Origin: CAZCFB01 sp964511535
GTDB lineage: Bacteria > Myxococcota_A > Polyangia > GCA-2747355 > CAZCFB01
Assembly: GCA_964511535.1 (NCBI GenBank)
Contig: CAZEFW010000005.1
Location: forward strand, 1-64,000
Direction: 5' to 3'
Length of the DNA stretch: 64,000 bases
Shown: piece after piece, positions 8,159-15,387 of the stretch
Layout: each line of letters begins with the position of its first letter
How positions within the stretch are numbered: position 1 is the first letter of the stretch
Translations under genes and position numbers: made by a program
Notes under the pieces: model-generated
What the model was told of the DNA's origin: nothing
The model's database searches: none
The model's input: only the letters and a program-made list of their open reading frames with translations

Positions 8159-9427
8159 ATGTCTGCAGGCGTGAGGCAGGGGATTGGGAGCGGCTTTTGG
8201 CCGGGGCTGCTGTTCGCGGTGGTTGGGGTGGGCTGTAGCTGTCCGCTGGAGGAGCAGCGGCGGCCGGTTGTTGCGCTGGCCGCGCTGGAGGCGCGGGTGG
8301 CTTCGGGGGGGCTCGACGCTGCCGGGGAGCTGGCGGTGGCCGAGGCGGTGAAGTGTAGGCGGCTTCGGGGGCGGCTGTTGCGGCTGGGCGCGCGGCCTCA
8401 TGCGCTGCCGGTGGAGGATCGGGTCTCGCCGCCGCCAGTTGGCGAGGGGGAGGCGGCGCTTGCGTTCTTCCTCCTGGAGGGCCGGTACCGTCGCTGGCTG
8501 GTGTCCCGGGGGGGCGAGGTGACCCGCCTGCGGCCGCTGGTGGCCGCCGAGGTGGACCCGCTGGTGGTGGCGGCGCGGGACGAGGTGGAGCATGGCGATG
8601 CCGCCGGGGCGAGGGCGCGGGCGCTGCTGGCGCGGCTGGGTCGCCGCCTGCTCCGGGGAGCCAAGCGCGAGATCGGCGCGAGCGAGCGGCTGCTGGTGCT
8701 GCCTGACGGGCGGCTGCGGCTGGTCCCGTTCCACGCCCTGGAGCTGGACGAGGCGCCGCTGGTGGTGCACCGGGCGGTGGCCCGCGCGCCCTGCATGGCC
8801 CTGGTGGGCCGGGCGCCGTCGGCTGCCGGGCCTGTGATCCTGGTGGGGCCGGACTACGGCGGCGGGCCAGAGCACCTGGCAGGTGCCCGGGATGAGATGG
8901 AAGCCCTGGGCCGGATGTACCGGGGAGCGCGCGCGCTCACCGGGGCGCGGGCCACGCCTGCCGCCATGTCCAGGAGCCTCGGCCTGGCCGGCGCGCGGAT
9001 CCACTTTTCGGGGCATGGCCTGGCGGACCTGGAGCAGGGCAGCGCTCCGGAGCTGATCTTCAGCAGCGGCGAGGCCCTGGACCTGGCCCACGCCACCGCC
9101 CGGCTGGTCCGGGCGCAGCTCGTGGTGCTGTCGAGCTGCAGCGCCGGGCAGGCCGCGCGGTTCCGCGATGGCGAGCGCAGGGTGGCGCCGGTGGCCATGT
9201 CCGACGCGCTGCTGGCCGCCGGCGCAGGTTCGGTGGTGGCGGCCTCCTGGATCGCCAAGGATCGCCTGGCCGCGCTCCAGATGAAGGCCATGCACCGTGC
9301 CCTGGGCGGCGCCACGCCTGACGAGGCCCTGCGCCGGGCCCAGCAGGCGCTCCGGGGATCGCTGGACCGGGACAGCCCTCGCTTCTGGGCGCCCTTCGCC
9401 GCATACGGCGGCTGGACGAAGCGGTGA
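8159..9427 (+). CDS. CHAT-domain (caspase-like) lipoprotein
   Basis: The 422 aa product starts at ATG 8159, giving a signal that ends in a lipobox (LLFAVVGVGC, Cys26). The C-terminal half (about residues 150-420) is a CHAT domain, the caspase-HetF-associated-TPR protease fold: LLVLPDGRLRLVPFHAL, then the catalytic His286 in RIHFSGHGLAD and Cys327 in LVVLSSCSAGQ, followed by ALLAAGAGSVVAASW. Both dyad residues are present, so it is probably an active Cys protease. Most CHAT proteins are cytoplasmic and TPR-fused; this one has only a short N-terminal region and a lipid anchor. It is followed 55 bp later by the FkbM gene. Confidence 0.8.
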   Translation: MSAGVRQGIGSGFWPGLLFAVVGVGCSCPLEEQRRPVVALAALEARVASGGLDAAGELAVAEAVKCRRLRGRLLRLGARPHALPVEDRVSPPPVGEGEAALAFFLLEGRYRRWLVSRGGEVTRLRPLVAAEVDPLVVAARDEVEHGDAAGARARALLARLGRRLLRGAKREIGASERLLVLPDGRLRLVPFHALELDEAPLVVHRAVARAPCMALVGRAPSAAGPVILVGPDYGGGPEHLAGARDEMEALGRMYRGARALTGARATPAAMSRSLGLAGARIHFSGHGLADLEQGSAPELIFSSGEALDLAHATARLVRAQLVVLSSCSAGQAARFRDGERRVAPVAMSDALLAAGAGSVVAASWIAKDRLAALQMKAMHRALGGATPDEALRRAQQALRGSLDRDSPRFWAPFAAYGGWTKR

Positions 9428-9482
9428 CCCGGGAGTAGGTTGACCGGTGATCTCAGTTCGACCCTGACGACCGAGGAGAGCC

Positions 9483-10307
9483 ATGGCACGGCGCGACATC
9501 CTTGTGGGAGCCCTGATCGGCGTGGTGGCCGGCTTCGGCGCCGCCCGCGCGGCCCAGCACTGGAACCGGGAGGCGGCGCGCGATGCAGCCCCCCCCGCGA
9601 CCGCGGCCCCGGCGGCCGCCCCCGCCCCCAAACAAGCGGCCCAGCCCAAGCGCTACCCCTGGCTGCGCGACTCCGTGGCCCAGCAGGGCGAGGACATCAT
9701 CCTGCACGACCTGTTTCGCCGCCTCGGCATCAAGAAGCCGAGCTACCTGGACATCGGCACCCACCACCCGCTGATGCACAACAACACCTACATGCTCTAC
9801 CGCGCCGGGGGCAGGGGGGTGCTGGTGGAGCCGAACCCGCGCTACATCCCGATGTACAAGCGCTGGCGGCCGGATGACAGGGCGCTGAACATCGGCATCG
9901 GCATCACCGACCAGAAGGAGGCGGACTACTACATCATCCGCGGGGTGAGCCAGCTCAACACCTTCTCTCGCGACCAGGTGGACGAGCTCATCGCCAAGCG
10001 CGGCGAGGAGATCCTCGAGAAGGTGATCAAGATGCCGCTGGTGAACATCAACAAGGTGATCAGCGAGCACTTCCCCGGGGGCGCGCCGGACCTGATCTCC
10101 ATCGACGTGGAGGGGCTGGATCTGCCGATCCTCAAGACCCTGGACTTCAACAAGCACCGCCCCAAGGTGATCTGCGCCGAGACCATGCTCACCCTGTCCC
10201 GGGCGCAGAACGAGGAGCTGCTGACCTTCATCAAGGCGAAGGGGTACGAGGTGCGCGGCGGGACCTTCGTCAACACCATCTTCGTGGACAGCGCCCTGCT
10301 GAAATAG
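9483..10307 (+). CDS. FkbM family methyltransferase, membrane-anchored
   Basis: The 274 aa protein has an N-terminal hydrophobic anchor (ILVGALIGVVAGFGAARAA) and an Ala/Pro linker, then a class I SAM-dependent methyltransferase domain of FkbM type: QGEDIILHDLFRRLG, YLDIGTHHPLMHNNTY, GVLVEPNPRY, LNIGIGITD, and LISIDVEGLDLPILKTLDF near the C-terminus. FkbM enzymes O-methylate sugars and polyketides; the substrate here is unknown. GAGGAGA precedes the ATG. Its stop codon lies 3 bp from that of the convergent lipoprotein gene. Confidence 0.83.
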   Translation: MARRDILVGALIGVVAGFGAARAAQHWNREAARDAAPPATAAPAAAPAPKQAAQPKRYPWLRDSVAQQGEDIILHDLFRRLGIKKPSYLDIGTHHPLMHNNTYMLYRAGGRGVLVEPNPRYIPMYKRWRPDDRALNIGIGITDQKEADYYIIRGVSQLNTFSRDQVDELIAKRGEEILEKVIKMPLVNINKVISEHFPGGAPDLISIDVEGLDLPILKTLDFNKHRPKVICAETMLTLSRAQNEELLTFIKAKGYEVRGGTFVNTIFVDSALLK

Positions 10308-10310
10308 CCG

Positions 10311-11252
10311 CTACCTGCGCTGCTCCTTGCGCGGCACCGAGACCGCGGCCCCCACCAGCTCGCTCAGCTCCCGCAGCGGCCCCCAGCGGCCGGGTGTCCG
10401 GGCTGCCGCGGGGCTCGAAGGTGGCGCGTCGCCGAGGAGCTGAGCCCGCAGTAGCCCGGCCAGCTCGTCACCCAGCCGCCGGCCCAGTCGTCGGACCTGC
10501 TTCGCCTTGTCCGGCTGCACCACCCGGCCGGCCGCGCCCACGAACGCGGCCCTGGCGTCGAGGAAGACAGCGCCCTGCACCAGGCGAAGGCCCCCCACCG
10601 GGGGCGCGTCCAGCACCACCGCGGCCACCGGCTCTCCCCCGGCGGGCTGGCGGGATCGATCCAGGGCGAGCAGCCGCCGCAGGGCCGGGCCGTCCAGGGC
10701 GGGCGTGGCAGCGGGCCGGGCCCGGGCCGCCGCGAAGGAGCGGCGCACCTGGGGGCTGAACCGCGGCCCCGGGGTCAGGTCGGGCCACAGCGCCCGGGCC
10801 GCGGCGAAGGACCGCCGCGCCTGCTCCTCGGCCCCGCGCTGGTGAGCGGCCACCCCGAGCAGCAGGTGGACCCGGGCCAGCCGCCGGGGCGCGTAGTGCC
10901 GCACGAAGGCGTCCTGCAGCAGGGCCAGCGCGCCTGCCAGCGCCTGCTCGGCCTCGGCGTGGCGCATGCCCAGCAGCGCGGCGCGACCCTCGGCGATGAG
11001 CGGCTCCACCCGGGCCAGGCGGGGGTTGGCCGCGTCTGCCTGGCGCATGAGCGGGTGCAGGGCGCCCGGGTGGATCACCTCCAGGCCATCGCTGCGCTGC
11101 AGGCGCAGCACGACCTCCTGCACCAGGGCCACCCGGGCTGGCTGAGGCGGCAGGACCACCACGATCCGGGCGCGCTGGCCCCCTGTCGGCCCGGCGCACC
11201 CGGCTGCGAGCAGGGCGACCGCCAGCGCCCAGGAGCTGCGCTCAGTCCACAT
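10311..11252 (-). CDS. Helical lipoprotein of unknown function
   Basis: The 313 aa product has a lipoprotein signal (ALAVALLAAGC). Residues about 85-175 are helical and TPR-like (EGRAALLGMRHAEAEQALAGAL; ARVHLLLGVAAHQRGAEEQARRSF, a paired-helix pattern). The rest is Ala/Arg-rich with the beta-strand-like VAAVVLDAPPVGGLRLVQGAVF. No family is recognised. Its start overlaps the 3' end of the FHA/sigma-54 regulator gene by 11 bp, implying translational coupling and a shared transcript. Confidence 0.6.
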   Translation of the reverse strand: MWTERSSWALAVALLAAGCAGPTGGQRARIVVVLPPQPARVALVQEVVLRLQRSDGLEVIHPGALHPLMRQADAANPRLARVEPLIAEGRAALLGMRHAEAEQALAGALALLQDAFVRHYAPRRLARVHLLLGVAAHQRGAEEQARRSFAAARALWPDLTPGPRFSPQVRRSFAAARARPAATPALDGPALRRLLALDRSRQPAGGEPVAAVVLDAPPVGGLRLVQGAVFLDARAAFVGAAGRVVQPDKAKQVRRLGRRLGDELAGLLRAQLLGDAPPSSPAAARTPGRWGPLRELSELVGAAVSVPRKEQRR

Positions 11253-12633
11253 CGTGCAGCCCGTACTTCTTGAGCAGGGTGTAGAGGTGCTTGCGGTCGA
11301 TGCTCGCCTCCCGGGCCGCGGCGGCGATGTTGCCCCCGGTGCGCTCCAGCAGCCGCTCGAGGTACTCCCGCTCGAAGCGCGCCACGAGCCCCTCCTTGGC
11401 CTCCTTGAACGGCTCCACGCTGCTGGCCGCCAGTCGGATCTCGTTGCCCATGGCGCCGCCGCCCGGGTGCAGGCGCTCCAGGTCCAGCATCTCCGGGCCG
11501 TCGAGGAAGATGGAGCGCTCCAGCAGGTTGCGCAGCTCGCGCACGTTGCCCGGGTAGTGGTGGGACATCAGCCGGCGCCGCAGCGACCGTGGCAGGTCAT
11601 CCCAGCGCCGCTGCTCGCCCTCGAGGAAGCGCGCGGCCAGCACGGGCACGTCCTCCAACCGGTCGCGCAGAGGCGGCAGCGGCACCGTGACCACGGACAG
11701 GCGGTAGTACAGGTCCTCCCGGAAGCGGCCCTCCGCCACCTCGCGCCGCAGATCCTTCTTGGTGGCGGCCAGCACCCGCAGGTCCAGCTCCACCGGGCGG
11801 GCAGAGCCCACGCGGCAGATGCGGCCCTCGTCCAGGGCGCGCAGCAGCTTGGGCTGCAGGTCCCGGGGCAGGTCGTCCAGCTCGTCGATGAACAGCGTGC
11901 CGCCGTGGGCCATCTCCAGGGCGCCGCGGCGGCGAGTTGTGGCGCCGGTGAACGCGCCCTTCTCATGGCCGAACAGCTCGCTCTCGATGAGGCTGCGAGA
12001 GATGGCGCCGCAGTCGATGGTCACCAGCGGCTGGTCGGCGCGGGGGCTCGCCCCGTGGATCGCGCGGGCAGCGGCGCCCTTGCCAGCCCCGGTCTCGCCC
12101 AGGATCAGCACCGTGGCGTCTGACGGCGCCACGCGCTCCAGCAGGGCGAAGATCCGGCGCATGGCAGGGGACTCGCCCACCAGCGGCCCGTAGGTGGCGC
12201 TGGACGAGGGGGTGATGGACACCTCCTCCTCCACCGGGCGCAGGCAGAGCAGCACCTCGCCCACGCGGATCTCCATGCCGGGGTGCACATACGCCTCCAA
12301 CACCCGCGCGCCGTCGAGGAACGTGCCGTTGGTGCTGCCCAGATCCCGCAGCAGGATCCCCTGGCGGTCCCGGGTCAGGCTGAAGTGGTGGCGAGAGACC
12401 GTGGCGTCAGGGATGGCCACGTCGTTCTCCGCGGTCTTGCCCACGCGGACCTCACCGTCGGGCAGATCCCAGCTCTTGCCGGCGTCGGGGCCGTTGAGCA
12501 GCTCCAGCCTGTGACGCTGCAGGGAGAGCCGGGGGGAGCGCTCCAGATCGACGAGGTGTGTGCCCAAGGGAGCTCCACATGGCCTGAGGATCCACGCGCC
12601 GGGGCGCGGGGATTCGTTATCGAATGCATTCAA
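11242..12633 (-). CDS. FHA-domain sigma-54-dependent activator
   Basis: The 463 aa protein has an N-terminal FHA domain (about residues 42-130; VSRHH 79-83, GSTNGTFLDG 99-108), a phosphothreonine-reading module in place of a receiver domain. An AAA+ sigma-54 activator domain follows, with Walker A GETGAGKG 179-186, the sigma-54 contact loop GAFTGA 226-231 and Walker B TLFIDELD near 246-253. It ends with a Fis-type helix-turn-helix (GGNIAAAAREASIDRKHLYTLLKKYG). It should activate RNA polymerase-sigma54 after sensing a phosphothreonine partner, an architecture common in myxobacteria. The divergently adjacent kinase, 32 bp away, is an obvious candidate partner by position. Confidence 0.92.
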   Translation of the reverse strand: MNAFDNESPRPGAWILRPCGAPLGTHLVDLERSPRLSLQRHRLELLNGPDAGKSWDLPDGEVRVGKTAENDVAIPDATVSRHHFSLTRDRQGILLRDLGSTNGTFLDGARVLEAYVHPGMEIRVGEVLLCLRPVEEEVSITPSSSATYGPLVGESPAMRRIFALLERVAPSDATVLILGETGAGKGAAARAIHGASPRADQPLVTIDCGAISRSLIESELFGHEKGAFTGATTRRRGALEMAHGGTLFIDELDDLPRDLQPKLLRALDEGRICRVGSARPVELDLRVLAATKKDLRREVAEGRFREDLYYRLSVVTVPLPPLRDRLEDVPVLAARFLEGEQRRWDDLPRSLRRRLMSHHYPGNVRELRNLLERSIFLDGPEMLDLERLHPGGGAMGNEIRLAASSVEPFKEAKEGLVARFEREYLERLLERTGGNIAAAAREASIDRKHLYTLLKKYGLHDVD

Positions 12634-12665
12634 ATACGAATGCTAAATTACAAAAATAGTGTAAC

Positions 12666-14270
12666 ATGATAAGAAGTATGAACGGCCCCGAAAAGTTCGG
12701 CCGCTACTGGCTTCTGGAACGCATCGGTCGAGGGGGCATGGCCGAAGTCTTCAAGGCTCGCCTCGAGGCGGAGGCGGGCGCCGCCAAGGTGCTCTGCATC
12801 AAGCGGGTGCTGCCCGATCTGGGCTCCTCCCGGGAGTTTCAGGCCCTCTTCGTGCGCGAGGCGACGGTGTCCATGTCGCTGGACCACGCCAACGTCACCC
12901 AGGTGTTCGACTTCGGCAAGGTGGAGGGCACCTACTTCCTGGCCATGGAGCTGGTGCGCGGGCATGACCTGGGGCGCCTGCTGGCGCGCCTCTATGCGGC
13001 CGGTGAGCGGCTGCGCGTGCCCGCCGCGCTGTATATCGCGGCGGAGGTGTGCAAGGCGCTGCAGTACGCCCACACCCGCCTGAACGAGGAGGGGCGGCCG
13101 AGCCCCGTGGTGCACCAGGACGCCACGCCGCACAACATCCTCGTATCCCGGTCGGGCGAGGTGAAGCTGACCGACTTCGGCATCGCCCATGCGGCGGCCC
13201 GGGCCGTGCCCCGGGGCGAGGAGGTGGTGCGGGGCAAGGCGTGCTACCTGTCGCCGGAGCAGGCGGCCGGCCGGACCGGCGAGCCCCGCAGCGACATCTT
13301 CACCCTCGGCGCCGTGCTGTACCAGATGCTCACCGGGGTCCAGCCCTTCGCCGCCGCCACCGCGCGAGAGACGCTGGATCGGATCCGCGCCCAGCCGGTG
13401 CGGCCCCCCGGGCGGCTGGTGAGCGAGATCGACGAGGAGGTGGACGCGCTGGTGCTCCGGGCGCTGGAGCGGGATCCAGACCGCCGGTTCCAGACGGCGC
13501 TCTCCTTTCAGTCGGAGATCACGCGCATCCTGCACAGCCGGTGGCCCGCCTACTCGGCTCCCTCGGTGGGGGCCACGGTGCGGCGGGTGCTCGACGCCGA
13601 GCCGTCTGCGGGCGACGGGGAGAGCGCGGCACGCCGTCGCCTGCGCGAGCAGCTGGCCCGGGCCGGCAAGCCGCCCGAGGAGGGGGCCTCCACCCAGGAG
13701 CTGCTCAACCTCGGCACCGTGGCCGTGCCGGCGGCCGAGGCGGAGCTGCACGAGCCCGCCCCGACCGCGCGGAGATCTCGCCGGGCGCCCCTGGCCCTGG
13801 CCGCCCTGCTCGCCCTGGGGATCGGGGGCGCCGCCGCGGTCATGGCCCTGCGGAGCGACCACGCCCCCGAACCCGCCGCGGCCCCCCCGGTGCGCCCCGC
13901 GCCCCCGGTCGCGGCGCTCCCTGCCCCGGCGGTGCCGGCCCCGATCCCGGTGCCGATCCCCCTGGCGGTCGCCCCGGACGCCGCGCCGCTGGCGGCCGCG
14001 CCCGACGCCGGCCCGGCCGCGCCAGCAGAGCGGCGGGCGGCCCGGCCCCGTCGCCGCCGCGGTCGGCTGAACATCAACAGCGAGCCGTGGTCGGTGGTGC
14101 GCCTCAACGGCCGCCGCCTCCAGGGGAACACCCCCTACCTCGGGGTGAAGGTGTCGGCCGGACGCCACCTGCTGCACTTCGAGAACAGGGAGCTCGGCCT
14201 GAGCCGCACCATGCGGGTGCGGGTGCCCGCCGGGCGCACCAAGACCGTGGCCATCAACCTCTCGCGCTGA
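12666..14270 (+). CDS. Ser/Thr protein kinase with PEGA domain, altered HRD
   Basis: The 534 aa protein has a kinase domain (about 12-285), one transmembrane helix (about 375-395), an Ala/Pro-rich linker and a C-terminal PEGA domain (about 465-534, INSEPWSVVRLNGRRLQGNTPYLG). Visible kinase residues are GRGGMAEVFKA (glycine loop), Lys46 (CIKRV), Glu65, Asp152, Asn157 and DFG 170-172. The catalytic loop reads HQDATPHN, so the HRD Arg is Gln and the loop Lys is Thr, a variant of the HRDVSPHN form common in myxobacterial kinases. The kinase is cytoplasmic and the PEGA domain extracytoplasmic. ATGs at 12666 and 12678 are both possible starts. Confidence 0.88.
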   Translation: MIRSMNGPEKFGRYWLLERIGRGGMAEVFKARLEAEAGAAKVLCIKRVLPDLGSSREFQALFVREATVSMSLDHANVTQVFDFGKVEGTYFLAMELVRGHDLGRLLARLYAAGERLRVPAALYIAAEVCKALQYAHTRLNEEGRPSPVVHQDATPHNILVSRSGEVKLTDFGIAHAAARAVPRGEEVVRGKACYLSPEQAAGRTGEPRSDIFTLGAVLYQMLTGVQPFAAATARETLDRIRAQPVRPPGRLVSEIDEEVDALVLRALERDPDRRFQTALSFQSEITRILHSRWPAYSAPSVGATVRRVLDAEPSAGDGESAARRRLREQLARAGKPPEEGASTQELLNLGTVAVPAAEAELHEPAPTARRSRRAPLALAALLALGIGGAAAVMALRSDHAPEPAAAPPVRPAPPVAALPAPAVPAPIPVPIPLAVAPDAAPLAAAPDAGPAAPAERRAARPRRRRGRLNINSEPWSVVRLNGRRLQGNTPYLGVKVSAGRHLLHFENRELGLSRTMRVRVPAGRTKTVAINLSR

Positions 14271-14272
14271 CC

Positions 14273-15382
14273 TCAAAGGATCACCGGATCGCAGCCGAAG
14301 CGCAGGGTGATGCGGCCGGCATCGCTGGCGTGGGCGCGCTGGCAGGCCCCGGGGCAGAGCAGCACCTTGGTGGGCGCCTTGGCGTGGTCGAAGTACCAGC
14401 CCCGGCCGCCCTTGGCCGCCGCGCAGCCCTGGGCCCCGGACACCCTGGTGAACACCTCGCCCGCGCTGCCGTCGCTGTAGTGCACCTGAACATCGGTCAG
14501 GTCCAGCTTCTGCTCCACGCCGGGCGCGTGGGGCAGGTCCCACTCGCAGGCGATGGTGCGCCGGATGTCGTCCAGCGCGGCGAGGAAGGCGGCCTCGATG
14601 TCCTTGCTGGTGTCCACCAGGAACGCCTTCTTCGTGTGTCCGGCCCTGGCGATGGCGTTGAGCGCCGTGAGCTCGCTGCCCACGCCGATGACGAAGGTGT
14701 TGATCCGGGGCCGGTTGTTCATGCCGCTGGCCGCCACTTGCACCACGTTGGCCAGGGTGTTGGGCTTCGCCCCGCCGGCCGGCGAGAGGCAGGTGCTGTC
14801 GGGGATGCCGTCGGTGGCCAGCAACACGATGGTCTTGCGCACCGGGTTGGCGCTGGCCCAGGTTCGGGCGTAGGACAGCGCGCCCTGGAGCACCGGCACC
14901 ATGGGCGTGCCGCCCGCCATGCGCTGCCTGTCCAGGGAGTCCACCAGCGCGGGGCCGGCCTGCTGCAGCGGCGCCATGGCCACCGCCGGCAGGGCGTAGC
15001 CGGCCGCCTTGCACTGGGCCCGGGAGGGGAAGTATTGCAGCCCGACCCCCATCTGGCTCAGCCGGGGGTCGAGGGCCATGACCCGCAGGGCGCTGCGCAC
15101 CGCCGGCCACTTGCCCTTGAAGTCCATGCTGTAGGAGGTGTCCAGGGCGATGAACATGTCCAGCGGGGGCAGGCTCGCCTGCCGGGTCAGGGTCACGCAG
15201 GCCCCGGGCCCCTTGCCCCAGGGGCTGGCGCCCGCCTCGCCGGTGGCGCCGCCGTCGGCCGCTCGCTCCCCGCCGGCGTCCGGCCCGCCGTCGCAGCCCG
15301 CTGCGGCCACCAGCACCAGCCCGGCGAGCATCAGCGCCAGGTATGAACGGGTCTTGGTCTCCAGGTCGATGATCGTCTTCAT
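14273..15382 (-). CDS. von Willebrand factor A domain lipoprotein
   Basis: The 369 aa product has a lipoprotein signal (LAGLVLVAAAGC) and an Asp/Gly/Ala linker. Its VWA domain has the MIDAS motif in LDMFIALDTSYSMD (DxSxS-like DTSYS) and KTIVLLATDGIPDS. Several Cys in the C-terminal part (CEWDLPHAPG, GCAAAKGGRGWYF, LCPGACQRA, FGCDPVIL) suggest disulfides. VWA domains bind protein ligands through the metal ion. Start 15382 lies 5 nt after the stop of the upstream Cys-rich gene, so the two are co-translated. The stop lies 2 bp from that of the convergent kinase gene. An in-frame extension upstream would run inside the Cys-rich gene and is rejected. Confidence 0.85.
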   Translation of the reverse strand: MKTIIDLETKTRSYLALMLAGLVLVAAAGCDGGPDAGGERAADGGATGEAGASPWGKGPGACVTLTRQASLPPLDMFIALDTSYSMDFKGKWPAVRSALRVMALDPRLSQMGVGLQYFPSRAQCKAAGYALPAVAMAPLQQAGPALVDSLDRQRMAGGTPMVPVLQGALSYARTWASANPVRKTIVLLATDGIPDSTCLSPAGGAKPNTLANVVQVAASGMNNRPRINTFVIGVGSELTALNAIARAGHTKKAFLVDTSKDIEAAFLAALDDIRRTIACEWDLPHAPGVEQKLDLTDVQVHYSDGSAGEVFTRVSGAQGCAAAKGGRGWYFDHAKAPTKVLLCPGACQRAHASDAGRITLRFGCDPVIL

Positions 15383-15387
15383 GGTCT

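Noticed and set aside
12622..12631. GAATGCATTC palindrome as operator of the FHA/sigma-54 gene
   Set aside because: It overlaps the start codon region and is only 10 bp with no second copy, too weak to call.
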